The notes beneath the pieces were generated by a model. That model did not search any database. It saw only the letters and a program-made list of their open reading frames with translations, and had not been told where the DNA came from. Below, in pieces: positions 53,477-62,452 of a stretch of 64,000 nucleotides of DNA. The translations under genes and the position numbers were made by a program. Numbering within the stretch: the first letter of the stretch is position 1; every line of letters begins with the position of its first letter. This stretch comes from Actinokineospora diospyrosa (GTDB lineage Bacteria > Actinomycetota > Actinomycetes > Mycobacteriales > Pseudonocardiaceae): positions 462,170 to 526,169 of the forward strand of contig NZ_JAMTCO010000005.1 in NCBI RefSeq assembly GCF_024171925.1. The letters are read 5' to 3'.

Positions 53477-54931
53477 GTGAGTACCGATGCTGGGGTCAGG
53501 AGCGGGTTCTTCGGGCATCCACGGGGACTGGCGAACCTGTTCGGCACCGAGATGTGGGAGCGCTTCTCCTACTACGGGATGCAGGCGATCCTGCTCTACT
53601 ACCTGTACTTCTCCGTCGAAGAGGGCGGCCTGGCGATCGACAAAGCCACCGCTGCTGGGATTGTTGGGGCGTATGGCGGGTCGGTCTACTTGGCCACCAT
53701 TGCTGGGTCTTGGGTGGCGGACCGGTTGTTCGGGCCGGAAAGGACACTCTTCTACAGCGGTGTCCTCATCCTCGTCGGCCACGTGGCCCTGGCAGTCCTA
53801 CCGGGCGTAGTTGGCGTTGCCGTTGGGCTTATCTGTGTGGCGATTGGGTCTGGTGGGCTTAAGGCGACCGCTACCACTCTTGTTGGTGCCCTCTATGACG
53901 AAGGGGACGACCGGAGGGACGCTGGGTTCTCCATCTTCTACATGGGGATCAACCTCGGCGCTCTTGTAGGCCCGCTGCTGACCGGCTTGCTGCAGACCCG
54001 CATTGGCTTCCACTGGGGTTTTGGGCTCGCCGCGGTGGGGATGGCGGTTGGGCTTGTTCAGTACACGTTGGGGCGCAAGAACCTCCCGGAGTCCGGTAAG
54101 ACCGCCCCCAACCCCATCGCGGGTGCGGCCAAGGTGCGGGCGTTGGGGATCTTCGCGGCGGTCGCGGTCGTGATCGTTGTGCTCGTGCTGACCGGGGTGG
54201 TGAACGCGGACAACCTGGCCACGATCGTGACCTGGGTGATCGCGGTGGCCGCTGTGGTGCTGTTCGCGGTGTTGCTGCTCAGCCGCCAGGTGGAGCGGGT
54301 GGAGCGGCAGCGGGTGCTGGCCTTCATCCCGATGTTCCTGGTGAGCTTCGGGTTCTGGTCGCTGTTCCAGCAGCAGTTCACCGTGCTGGCGATCTACGCC
54401 GAGGAGCGGGTCGACCTCGACCTGTTCGGGTTCGAGATCCCGCCGTCGTGGTTCAACTCGGTGGAGCCGTTGTTCGTGGTCTTGCTCGCGCCGGTGTTCG
54501 CGGCGCTGTGGGTCCGGTTGAAGGACCGGCAACCGTCCACTCCGGTCAAGTTCGCGCTCGGTGTCGGCGCGATGGGCGTGGCGTTCCTGGTGATGGCCGT
54601 GCTCGGGTTCACCAAGGGCGACAAGGTGATCCCGCCGCTGCTGCTCGTCCTGGTGCTGGTCATCTTCGTGCTCGGCGAGCTCTGCCTATCGCCGGTTGGC
54701 TTGTCGTTGTCGACAAAGCTGGCCCCGCGGGCATACACGGCGCAGATGGTCGCGTTGTTCTACCTGTCGCTGGCGCTTGGTAGCTCTGTCGCGGGTGCGT
54801 TGGCTGAGTACTACACAGAGGACTCCGAGCCCGCCTACTTCGGCATCCTCGGCGCCGTGGCGATCGGGCTCGGAGTCGTCATGGCGGCGCTGACCCCGCT
54901 GGTGCGCAAGCTGATGAACGGCGTTCGTTAG
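53477..54931 (+). CDS. POT/PTR family proton-dependent di/tripeptide transporter
   Basis: A 484-aa MFS member with 12-14 membrane helices. PTR signatures: GTEMWERFSYYGMQAILLYYL and FSIFYMGINLGALVGPLLTG; later FWSLFQQQFTVLAIYAEERVDL and LGELCLSPVGLSLSTKLAPR. Imports small peptides with protons. GTG 53477 with AAAGGA upstream. Overlaps the convergent epimerase gene by four bases. Confidence 0.93.
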   Translation: MSTDAGVRSGFFGHPRGLANLFGTEMWERFSYYGMQAILLYYLYFSVEEGGLAIDKATAAGIVGAYGGSVYLATIAGSWVADRLFGPERTLFYSGVLILVGHVALAVLPGVVGVAVGLICVAIGSGGLKATATTLVGALYDEGDDRRDAGFSIFYMGINLGALVGPLLTGLLQTRIGFHWGFGLAAVGMAVGLVQYTLGRKNLPESGKTAPNPIAGAAKVRALGIFAAVAVVIVVLVLTGVVNADNLATIVTWVIAVAAVVLFAVLLLSRQVERVERQRVLAFIPMFLVSFGFWSLFQQQFTVLAIYAEERVDLDLFGFEIPPSWFNSVEPLFVVLLAPVFAALWVRLKDRQPSTPVKFALGVGAMGVAFLVMAVLGFTKGDKVIPPLLLVLVLVIFVLGELCLSPVGLSLSTKLAPRAYTAQMVALFYLSLALGSSVAGALAEYYTEDSEPAYFGILGAVAIGLGVVMAALTPLVRKLMNGVR

Positions 54932-55389
54932 GCGTGGTGGGACCCGTCCTCAGGGGCGGGTTCCACCAGTTCGACGAGCACACCGCCCGCGTCCTTGGGG
55001 TGCACGAAGTTGACGCGACTGTTGGAGGTGCCGCGCTTGGCTTCGTCATAGAGCACGCGCAGTCCCGCGGCGCGCAACGCGGCGGCTGCGGCGTCGACGT
55101 CCGTCACCCGATAGGCGAGTTGCTGCAACCCCGGGCCGTTGCGCCCGATGAACTTCGCGATCGTGGACTTCTCGTCCAGCGGCGCCAGCAGTTGGATCGC
55201 GGTGCCGGAGCCGTCGTCACCGGGGGCGCGCAGCATCGCCTCGCGCACGCCCTGCTCGGTGTTGACCTCCTCGTGCACCGACTCGAGGCCGAAGTGCGAG
55301 CGGTAGAAGGCGATCGCCGCGTCCAGGTCCGCAACCGCGACCCCGACGTGGTCGATCGCGACGACGTGGGTGGAGAGGACATCGCGCAT
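54928..55389 (-). CDS. mce: methylmalonyl-CoA epimerase
   Basis: A 153-aa VOC-fold metalloenzyme converting (S)- and (R)-methylmalonyl-CoA (also ethylmalonyl-CoA). DHVGVAVADLDAAIAFYRSHFGL (metal His), LQQLAYRVTDVDAAAAAL and the C-terminal VNFVHPKDAGGVLVELVEP (second His, Glu). ATG 55389. Divergent from the thiolase gene. Confidence 0.95.
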   Translation of the reverse strand: MRDVLSTHVVAIDHVGVAVADLDAAIAFYRSHFGLESVHEEVNTEQGVREAMLRAPGDDGSGTAIQLLAPLDEKSTIAKFIGRNGPGLQQLAYRVTDVDAAAAALRAAGLRVLYDEAKRGTSNSRVNFVHPKDAGGVLVELVEPAPEDGSHHA

Positions 55390-55522
55390 GCCACGCAGCG
55401 TACGCCGGACCTACCGGTGGGTAACAACGGGCTGTGCGGCTACTCACACCGGCACGTGGCAAACCGGCCGACCGCGAGTATGGTCCACGTTAACGCCCGT
55501 TCGCATCGCTTAGGAGACCGCT

Positions 55523-56710
55523 GTGTCCGGATCCGTCATCGTGGCCGGGGCCCGCACCCCGATCGGTCGTCTGCTCGGCTCGCTCAAGGACTTCACCGGC
55601 GCGCAGCTCGGCGGTGTCGCGATCAAGGCGGCCCTCGAACGCGCGGGTGTGCGACCCGACCAGGTGCAGTACACGATCATGGGCCAGGTCCTCACCGCGG
55701 GCGCGGGCCAGATCCCGGCGCGGCAGGCCGCCGTCGCCGCGGGCATCCCGATGGACGTCCCGGCGCTGACCATCAACAAGGTCTGCCTCTCCGGCCTCGA
55801 CGCGATCGCGCTCGCCGACCAGCTGATCCGCGCGGGCGAGTTCGACATCGTGGTCGCGGGCGGCCAGGAGTCGATGACCCAGGCGCCGCACCTGCTGCCC
55901 AAGTCCCGCTCCGGCTTCAAGTTCGGCGACGTCACCCTGCTCGACCACATGGCGCACGACGGCCTGTTCTGCGCCTTCGACCAGGTCGCCATGGGCGCCT
56001 CGACGGAGAAGCACAACTCCCGCTACGGCATCTCCCGCGAGGAGCAGGACGCCTTCTCGGCCGCCTCGCACCAGCGCGCCGCCGCCGCCATCGAGGCGGG
56101 CCGCTTCGCCGACGAGATCGCGCCGGTGAGCATCCCGCAGCGCAAGGGCGACCCGGTCGTGTTCGACACCGACGAGGGGGTGCGCGCCGACACCACCGCC
56201 GACGGCCTCGCCAAGCTGCGCCCCGCGTTCGCCCCCGACGGCACCATCACCGCGGGCTCGGCGTCGCAGATCTCCGACGGCGCCGCCGCGGTCGTGGTGA
56301 TGAGCCGGGCCAAGGCCGAGGAGCTCGGCCTGAGCTGGATCGCCGAGATCGGCGCGCACGGCGTCGTCGCCGGGCCGGACGCCAGCCTGCACGAGCAGCC
56401 GTCCAACGCGATCAAGGCGGCGCTGGCCAAGCAGGGCATCAGCGCGGCCGAGCTGGACCTGGTCGAGATCAACGAGGCGTTCGCCGCCGTCGGCGTCGTC
56501 TCGACCAAGCAGCTCGGCGTCGACCCCGCGATCGTGAACGTCAACGGCGGCGCCATCGCCCTCGGTCACCCGATCGGGGCCTCCGGCGCGCGGCTCGTCG
56601 TGCACCTGGCCTACGAGCTCAAGCGCCGCGGTGGCGGCGTGGGCGCGGCGGGCCTGTGCGGCGGCGGTGGCCAGGGTGACGCCCTCATCATCACGGTGCC
56701 CAAGGCCTAG
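55523..56710 (+). CDS. acetyl-CoA C-acetyltransferase (thiolase)
   Basis: A 395-aa type I/II thiolase. Active Cys in [24 protein letters not shown], active His in [16 protein letters not shown], and [12 protein letters not shown]. It can form acetoacetyl-CoA, the start of the acetoacetyl-CoA/crotonyl-CoA branch feeding CCR. GTG 55523. Four bases before meaB, so the pair is an operon. Confidence 0.94.
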   Translation: MSGSVIVAGARTPIGRLLGSLKDFTGAQLGGVAIKAALERAGVRPDQVQYTIMGQVLTAGAGQIPARQAAVAAGIPMDVPALTINKVCLSGLDAIALADQLIRAGEFDIVVAGGQESMTQAPHLLPKSRSGFKFGDVTLLDHMAHDGLFCAFDQVAMGASTEKHNSRYGISREEQDAFSAASHQRAAAAIEAGRFADEIAPVSIPQRKGDPVVFDTDEGVRADTTADGLAKLRPAFAPDGTITAGSASQISDGAAAVVVMSRAKAEELGLSWIAEIGAHGVVAGPDASLHEQPSNAIKAALAKQGISAAELDLVEINEAFAAVGVVSTKQLGVDPAIVNVNGGAIALGHPIGASGARLVVHLAYELKRRGGGVGAAGLCGGGGQGDALIITVPKA

Positions 56711-56713
56711 TCC

Positions 56714-57733
56714 TTGGTCCGGGACCTCTCGGTAGCCGAGCTCGTCGACCGCGCGCGGGAACACCACCCGCGCGCGGTCGCGCGGCTCATCTCGCTGGTC
56801 GAGGACGCCAGCCCCCGGCTGCGCGAGGTCGCCGCGGCGCTCGCCCCGCACACCGGCCGCGCGCAGGTCATCGGCCTCACCGGCTCGCCGGGGGTCGGCA
56901 AGTCCACCACCACCTCCGCCCTGGTGAGCGCCTACCGCGCCCAGGGCAAGCGGGTCGGCGTGCTCGCGGTCGACCCCTCCTCGCCGTTCTCCGGCGGGGC
57001 CCTGCTCGGCGACCGGGTCCGGATGGGCGAGCACGCGGGCGACCCGGACGTCTTCATCCGCTCCATGGCCACCCGCGGGCACCTCGGCGGGCTCGCCTGG
57101 GCCACCCCGCAGGCGTTGCGCGTGCTCGACGCGGCCGGGTTCGACGTCGTGCTCATCGAGACCGTCGGGGTTGGACAGTCCGAAGTGGACGTGATCCGGC
57201 TCGCCGACTGCGCCGTCGTGCTGCTGGCACCCGGCATGGGCGACGGCATCCAGGCGGCGAAGGCCGGGATCCTGGAGATCGCCGACGTGTTCGCCGTCAA
57301 CAAGGCCGACCGCGATGGCGCGGACACCACGGTGCGCGAGCTCAAGCACGCGATCTCGTTGGGGCGCAGGGAGATCCGCGGGCCGAGCTGGCGCCAGCCG
57401 GTGGTCAAGACCATCGCGGCGCGCGGCGAGGGCATCGCCGACCTGATCACCGCGATCGGCGAGCACCGGGCATGGGCGGGCGAGCACGGCGGGTTCGCCG
57501 CCCGCCGCCTCGCCAGGGCGCGCGCCGAGGTCGAGGCCATCGCGGTGCGCGAGCTGCGGTCCCGCTTCGGCGATATGAGCGGGGTTGTCCTGGACCGGCT
57601 CGCCGACGCCGTGCGCTCCGGCGCGCTCGACCCCTACCGCGCGGCCGACGAGCTGATCGCCACGATCGCCGCAAACGCAACGAACGCAACGAACGGCTCG
57701 ATCGCCGCAAACGACTCGATCGTCGACAGGTAG
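56714..57733 (+). CDS. meaB: methylmalonyl-CoA mutase-associated GTPase MeaB
   Basis: A 339-aa G3E GTPase that loads and protects the B12-dependent mutase. Walker A GLTGSPGVGKSTTTSAL, VDPSSPFSGGALLGDRVRM, the SMATRGHLGGLA switch and ETVGVGQSE, then NKADRDGAD. TTG 56714 is the only start close to the thiolase stop that gives the family N-terminus. The tail IAANATNATNGSIAAND is an odd repeat-like extension. The mutase itself is not in this window. Confidence 0.94.
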   Translation: MVRDLSVAELVDRAREHHPRAVARLISLVEDASPRLREVAAALAPHTGRAQVIGLTGSPGVGKSTTTSALVSAYRAQGKRVGVLAVDPSSPFSGGALLGDRVRMGEHAGDPDVFIRSMATRGHLGGLAWATPQALRVLDAAGFDVVLIETVGVGQSEVDVIRLADCAVVLLAPGMGDGIQAAKAGILEIADVFAVNKADRDGADTTVRELKHAISLGRREIRGPSWRQPVVKTIAARGEGIADLITAIGEHRAWAGEHGGFAARRLARARAEVEAIAVRELRSRFGDMSGVVLDRLADAVRSGALDPYRAADELIATIAANATNATNGSIAANDSIVDR

Positions 57734-57768
57734 TCGTGTTGGCCGCGTTCACGCGCTAGGTTCGCGGC

Positions 57769-58683
57769 ATGACCAGCACTGACGCCGAGGCGATCGTCGT
57801 CGACGACATCCACAAGTCCTATGGCGACCTGCGCGCTGTGGACGGTGTGTCGTTCACCGTCGGCCACGGCGAGTTCTTCGGCATCCTCGGCCCCAACGGC
57901 GCGGGCAAGACCACCGCGCTGGAGATCATCGAGGGCCTGCGCGAACCGGACCGGGGTTCGATCCGGTTGCTCGGCCTCGACCCGTTCCCGCGCAAGGTCG
58001 CGCTGCTGCCGCGCATCGGCGTGCAGCTGCAGGCCTCGGCGTTCTTCGACAAGCTCACCGCCCGCGAACAGCTGGAGACTTTCGCCGCCCTCTACGGCGT
58101 CGGGCCCGCCCGCGCGGCCGAGGTGCTGGAGCTGGTCGGGCTCACCGAGAAGGCCAACACCCGCGAGGACAAGCTCTCCGGCGGCCAGCGGCAGCGACTG
58201 TCCATCGCCTGCGCCCTGGTGCACGACCCGGACATCGTCTTCCTCGACGAGCCGACCGCCGCGCTGGACCCGCAGGCGCGGCGCAACCTGTGGGACGTGC
58301 TGCGGGCCATCCAGGAGCGCGGCAAGACGATCGTCTACACGACGCACTACCTCGACGAGGCGGAGATCCTCTGCGACCGGGTCGCGATCATGGACCGCGG
58401 CCGGGTGCTGGCCATGGACACGCCTGCCGCGCTGGTGCGCGGCCTCGACGCGCCCACCCGGATCATCCTCGAGCGCGGCGTGCTGACCGCGGCCGAGGCG
58501 GGCGCGCTGCCCGGCGCCGACGAGGCCGCCGAGGACGAGCAGTCGCTCACCATCACCACCCGCACCCCGGCGCCGCTGCTGACCGCGCTCGCCGAGCGCG
58601 GCGCCCTCGACGGGTTGCAGGTGCGCACCGCCACCCTGGAGGACGTCTTCCTCCACCTCACCGGACGGGAGTACCGCGCGTGA
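57769..58683 (+). CDS. ABC transporter ATP-binding protein (exporter type)
   Basis: A 304-aa ABC ATPase: Walker A LGPNGAGKTTALEII, signature LSGGQRQRLSIACAL, Walker B IVFLDEPTAALDP, and the H-loop YTTHYLDEAE. C-terminal ~70 residues resemble DrrA-type extensions. ATG 57769. Coupled (GTGA overlap) to the permease gene. Confidence 0.94.
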   Translation: MTSTDAEAIVVDDIHKSYGDLRAVDGVSFTVGHGEFFGILGPNGAGKTTALEIIEGLREPDRGSIRLLGLDPFPRKVALLPRIGVQLQASAFFDKLTAREQLETFAALYGVGPARAAEVLELVGLTEKANTREDKLSGGQRQRLSIACALVHDPDIVFLDEPTAALDPQARRNLWDVLRAIQERGKTIVYTTHYLDEAEILCDRVAIMDRGRVLAMDTPAALVRGLDAPTRIILERGVLTAAEAGALPGADEAAEDEQSLTITTRTPAPLLTALAERGALDGLQVRTATLEDVFLHLTGREYRA

Positions 58684-59726
58684 AGGGCGCCTTCAAGAGC
58701 TTGTCGGTCGCGATGGTCAAGGGCTTCCTGCGCGACAAGACCACGCTGTTCTTCGCCTTCCTGTTCCCGCTGATGTTCCTGGTCATCTTCGGCCTGCTGT
58801 TCCGCGACGCGGGCAACGAGAAGATCAAGATCGGCGCGGTCGGCGACGGCCAGGTGCTCGTCGCGCTGGAGCGCACCGGCGCGGTCGAACTGGAGCGCTT
58901 CGACGACCTCGAGGCGGGCCTGGCCAAGGTCCGCGACGGCGACCTGCCCGGTGTGGTCCAGGCCAGCGGCGACGAGGTCGTGCTCCGCTTCGCCGCCAGC
59001 GACCAGGCCCAGGCGGGCACCGTGCAGGGGCTGGTCGCTGGCGTCACCCAGCAGCTCAACGTCGCTGCGAGCGGTGCGCCGCCCAAGTACGACTTCCGCG
59101 CCGAGCAGGTCGAGGACGCCTCGCTGCAACCCATCCAGTACCTGACGCCGGGCATCCTGAGTTGGGGCACGGCGGTCACCGCGGTGTTCGGCGCGGCGAT
59201 CACGTTGGTCAACTGGCGGCGCAAGCAGGTGCTGCGCAGGCTGCGGCTGGCCCCGATCGGCGCCACGCCCATCCTGGCCTCGCGCGTGGTGGTGACCATC
59301 GGCGTCGCGGTGCTGCAGGCGCTGCTGTTCGTCGGTGTCGCGCTGCTGCCTGTGTTCGGACTCACGCTCTCGGGCACCTGGTGGCTGTCTATCCCGGTGT
59401 TCCTGTCCGGTGTCCTGGCGTTCTTCGCCATCGGCATGCTGGTCGGGGCGTTCTGCAAGACCGAGGAGGCGGCGACCGGCGCGGCGAACATCGTGGTGCT
59501 GCCGATGGCCTTCCTCTCCGGCACCTTCTTCCCGATCGACAAGGCACCGGACTGGCTGCAGACCGTGTCGAAGGTCTTCCCGCTGCGGCACGTGAACGAC
59601 GGCATGATGGACTTCCTGGTGCGCGGCAAGGGACCCGAGGCCCTCCTGCTGCCCTGCGGCGTCCTCCTCGGCTTCACCCTCGTTGTGGCCTTCATCGCAT
59701 CCAAGGTCTTCTCTTGGGAGGACTAG
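58680..59726 (+). CDS. ABC-2 type permease
   Basis: A 348-aa partner permease: N-terminal helix (TLFFAFLFPLMFLVIFGLLF), an extracellular ~150-residue segment, and five C-terminal helices with the ABC-2 block NIVVLPMAFLSGTFFPID and VFPLRHVNDGMMDFL. GTG 58680 overlaps the ATPase stop. Together a half-pair exporter (drug/lipid); substrate not evident. Confidence 0.9.
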   Translation: MKGAFKSLSVAMVKGFLRDKTTLFFAFLFPLMFLVIFGLLFRDAGNEKIKIGAVGDGQVLVALERTGAVELERFDDLEAGLAKVRDGDLPGVVQASGDEVVLRFAASDQAQAGTVQGLVAGVTQQLNVAASGAPPKYDFRAEQVEDASLQPIQYLTPGILSWGTAVTAVFGAAITLVNWRRKQVLRRLRLAPIGATPILASRVVVTIGVAVLQALLFVGVALLPVFGLTLSGTWWLSIPVFLSGVLAFFAIGMLVGAFCKTEEAATGAANIVVLPMAFLSGTFFPIDKAPDWLQTVSKVFPLRHVNDGMMDFLVRGKGPEALLLPCGVLLGFTLVVAFIASKVFSWED

Positions 59727-59904
59727 TCAACGGGACCTCAGGGGACCGTGACGAAAGATGACCGAGGAAGACCACGTGCCGCAACGGGTCGTCGCGACGC
59801 GAGCACTGTAAAAATGCCGGGGAGGCGGACCGGACTTGTGGGGGAAGCCACTGTCGGTGTCCCCCTCGCGGGGGGTGAGCGGGCTCACGCTCCACACTGG
59901 AGGC

Positions 59905-60255
59905 ATGTTCACGCCAGCTGGTCGTTTCCGCGTTGTCGCGCTCGCCGAGGCCGTCTCCTGGATCGGTCTGCTCGTCGGCATGTTCTTCAAGTACGCCACC
60001 GATCTCGGTGACTTCGGGGTGAAGGTGTTCGGCCCGATCCACGGCGCCGTCTTCGTCGCCTACCTCGTGGTGACCGCGGTCACCGCCAAGCAGCTGCGGT
60101 GGAGCAGGTGGACGGCGTTCTGGGCGCTGGTCGCCAGCGTCCCTCCACTCGCGACACTCGTGTTCGAGCGGTGGGCCCTGCGCACCGGAAAGCTCGACAA
60201 CCGCGCGGCGCCTGCGGGGATTCGGCTCGCGCTGAGCCTGCAGCCTGCCGCTTAG
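59905..60255 (+). CDS. DUF3817 membrane protein
   Basis: A 116-aa protein with three hydrophobic segments (RVVALAEAVSWIGLLVGMFFKY, GPIHGAVFVAYLVVTAVT, FWALVASVPPLATLVFE), matching DUF3817. ATG 59905 is preferred; GTG 59875 would lengthen it by ten residues but the GGAGG there is too close to the ATG. Function unknown. Confidence 0.82.
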   Translation: MFTPAGRFRVVALAEAVSWIGLLVGMFFKYATDLGDFGVKVFGPIHGAVFVAYLVVTAVTAKQLRWSRWTAFWALVASVPPLATLVFERWALRTGKLDNRAAPAGIRLALSLQPAA

Positions 60256-60365
60256 TCATCTGTGACCGGTCGGCGTGGCCCGGTTGCTCTGATCTCGCGA
60301 AGCCCTCGACTGCGGTCGGGGGCTTCGTGGTTTCGTGCGGTCATTTCGTGCGGCGGTGCGGTGGG
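60256..60365. other. Short gap before repeat A4
   Basis: Nothing recognised. Confidence 0.4.
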
Positions 60366-60511
60366 CTCGATGGGGCGAACTTCCTTTGCGCGGGGCCCCT
60401 ACGACACCCGTGCTGGGCTCAAAAGCTGGGGGCCAAAGGGACGGCCCAGCCAGCCGCCGAACGAGGCTACGGGTGTCGTCCCCCCGCGCAAAGGAAGTCC
60501 GCCCCATCGAG
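60366..60511. repeat. Repeat family A, copy A4
   Basis: 27-base arms 60366-60392 and 60485-60511 (TTCCTTTGCGCG type, one A/C mismatch). The centre differs most from A1 (GCTGGGCTCAAAAGCTGGGGG) yet keeps ACGACACCCGT/ACGGGTGTCGT. The 67-bp units are nearly absent here; only a fragment follows. Confidence 0.9.
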
Positions 60512-60576
60512 CAGTGGCGTGGGGTGGCTTCGAGGTCTCCGGGCCCGGCTTGGTGTGTCCCAGTTTCTGGGAGGGC
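60512..60576. other. Fragment of ~67-bp unit after A4
   Basis: A divergent unit-like stretch lies between A4 and the marR stop codon. No gene. Confidence 0.4.
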
Positions 60577-61080
60577 CTAGTCCTGGAAGTCGCCGGTGGC
60601 GCGGCGGACCTTGGCCAGGAGTTCGGTCAGCTGGGTGGTTTGCCGCTCGGTGAGCCCGCGCAGGCCGAAGTCGACCGCGGTCACCGCGACCGTCGCCTCC
60701 TCCTGCCGCTGCCTGCCCGCGTCGGTGATCTCGGCGAGCGTGGTGCGCCGGTCGGTGGGGTGCGGGGTGCGCTTGACCAGGCCGTCGGCCTCCAGCCGGT
60801 CGACGATGTTGGTGACGCTCGTCGGGTGCAGCTGCAGCCGCTCGCCCATCACCCGCATCGGCAGGCTGCCGCGCTTGGAGAAGGTCAGCAGCACCAGTGC
60901 CTCGTAGCGGGCGAAGGTGAGCCCGTGCGGCTTGAGCGCGGCGTCCACCGCGGACTGCAGGATCTGCTGGACGCGCATGACGCTGGTCACGGCGGCCATG
61001 GTGGTGGCGTCGCCGATCCGCTCCCCCCACAGCTGCGCCGCGCGGGCGATCGGGTCGAAGGGCAACGAGCGCGGCCTCAT
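60577..61080 (-). CDS. MarR family transcriptional regulator
   Basis: A 167-aa winged-helix regulator: HGLTFARYEALVLLTFSKRGSLPMRVMGERLQLHPTSVTNIVDRLEADGLVKRTPHPTDRRTTLAEIT is the complete MarR DNA-binding domain with the DRR wing. ATG 61080 chosen; the longer frame is unrelated. Target and ligand unknown; divergent from the thiamine-binding-like gene. Confidence 0.9.
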   Translation of the reverse strand: MRPRSLPFDPIARAAQLWGERIGDATTMAAVTSVMRVQQILQSAVDAALKPHGLTFARYEALVLLTFSKRGSLPMRVMGERLQLHPTSVTNIVDRLEADGLVKRTPHPTDRRTTLAEITDAGRQRQEEATVAVTAVDFGLRGLTERQTTQLTELLAKVRRATGDFQD

Positions 61081-61167
61081 GGTCGTTGAAGCTACCAGTG
61101 GGTTGCGCGCGACCGCCCGGATAGTGTGCCGGGACCGACCACGAGACCGACCACGAGGGAGCGCCCC

Positions 61168-61467
61168 ATGCTCATCGCGTTCAGCGTCAGCCCGCTCGGC
61201 GGGGAGTCCGAGACCGTCGGCCCGGCCGTCGCCGCCGCGGTGCGCGTGGTCCGCGAGTCGGGGCTGCCGCACCAGCTCACCGCGATGTACACGATCGTCG
61301 AGGGGGAGTGGGACGAGGTGCTGGCCGTGGTCAAGCGCGCCACCGACGTCCTGCTCGCCGACTACCCGCGGGTGAGCCTGGTGCTCAAGGCCGACATCCG
61401 GCCCGGGCACACCGGTCAGCTCACCGCGAAGGTCGACCGGGTCGAGCGGTACCTGGCCGGGGAATAG
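61168..61467 (+). CDS. MTH1187/YqgV family thiamine-binding-like protein
   Basis: A 99-aa protein of the DUF77/thiamine-binding ferredoxin-like fold: FSVSPLGGESETVGPAVAAAV and TAMYTIVEGEWDEVLAVVKR...SLVLKADIRPGHTGQLTAKV. Members bind thiamine or its precursors in some species; no reaction is assigned. ATG 61168 with GAGGGAG upstream. Confidence 0.85.
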   Translation: MLIAFSVSPLGGESETVGPAVAAAVRVVRESGLPHQLTAMYTIVEGEWDEVLAVVKRATDVLLADYPRVSLVLKADIRPGHTGQLTAKVDRVERYLAGE

Positions 61468-61532
61468 TCGGAAGCCCTACTATCGGACTGCCTACTGACT
61501 GTCGGACTACCTAACTGCAAGGGGGAGTGGCC

Positions 61533-62414
61533 GTGGACCCGCGCACGCTGTGGCAGTGCTTCGAGCCCTATCACGCCGTCACCTACTTCACCCCGGAGTC
61601 GATCGCCGAGACCGACGCGCTGGGCTGCAAGGGCCGGTGGATGGGCTACTTCGGGATGCGCGCCGCCCCGCTCGGCGCCGCCCCCGCGTGGCTGGTGACC
61701 AGCCTGTTCTACAACTTCCACCCGTCGCGGGTCGAGCGCCAGTTGCCCGACGCGTGGGCCGTGGCCACGCCGGAGCAGTACTTGGCGGCCCGGCTGCGCG
61801 GAGTCGACGGCGCGTTGCGCCGGATGCTGGGCGACGACGTCGACGGTCCGGAGGTGGCTGAGGCGGCGGACCTGGCGCGAGCGCTCGTCGGGTGGGTCCC
61901 GACCGGCGGCCGCGCGCTGGGGGCCGCGAACGCCGCCCTGCCGCTGCCCGAGCGGCCGCACCTCGCGCTGTGGCAGGTGTGCACCGTCCTGCGCGAGTCC
62001 CGCGGCGACGGTCACGTGGCCGCGCTGGTGACCGCGGGCCTGGACCCGGTCGAGGCGCTCGTCGCGTTCGCCGCCGACCGCGGGCTCACCGCCGAGTACA
62101 TGCGGCTGGCCCGCAACGTGCCAGGCGACGAGTGGGCCGCGGCCGAGGAGCGGCTGCTCGCGCGCGACCTGCTGGCCGCGCCGGGGGTGCTGACCGAGTC
62201 CGGCGCCGGGCTGCGCGAACTGGTCGAGGACCTCACCGACGACGCGGCCGCCGCGCCGTGGCTGGAGCTGGGGGAGCGGGGCACCGCCCGCTTCGTCGAG
62301 CTGCTCGCCCCGCTGGCCTTGCGCATCACCAGGCAGAACGACGCGATGCGGGTCAACCCGATGGCGCTGGCGTCGGAGGGTCGGCTGGCCGAGCTCGCCG
62401 GGGTTGACCGGTAG
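61533..62414 (+). CDS. SCO6745-like protein
   Basis: A 293-aa soluble protein that looks like the actinobacterial SCO6745 group: DPRTLWQCFEPYHAVTYFTPES...GCKGRWMGYFGMRAAPLG opening and a helical C-terminal half (ELVEDLTDDAAAAPW...RITRQNDAMRVNPMA). No enzymatic motif is known. GTG 61533 chosen because the GGGGGA at 61521-61526 is seven bases upstream, versus directly adjacent to GTG 61527. Confidence 0.78.
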   Translation: MDPRTLWQCFEPYHAVTYFTPESIAETDALGCKGRWMGYFGMRAAPLGAAPAWLVTSLFYNFHPSRVERQLPDAWAVATPEQYLAARLRGVDGALRRMLGDDVDGPEVAEAADLARALVGWVPTGGRALGAANAALPLPERPHLALWQVCTVLRESRGDGHVAALVTAGLDPVEALVAFAADRGLTAEYMRLARNVPGDEWAAAEERLLARDLLAAPGVLTESGAGLRELVEDLTDDAAAAPWLELGERGTARFVELLAPLALRITRQNDAMRVNPMALASEGRLAELAGVDR

Positions 62415-62452
62415 GCCGGACGCCGCCGCGGCGCTCATGCCAGGATGTCAAG

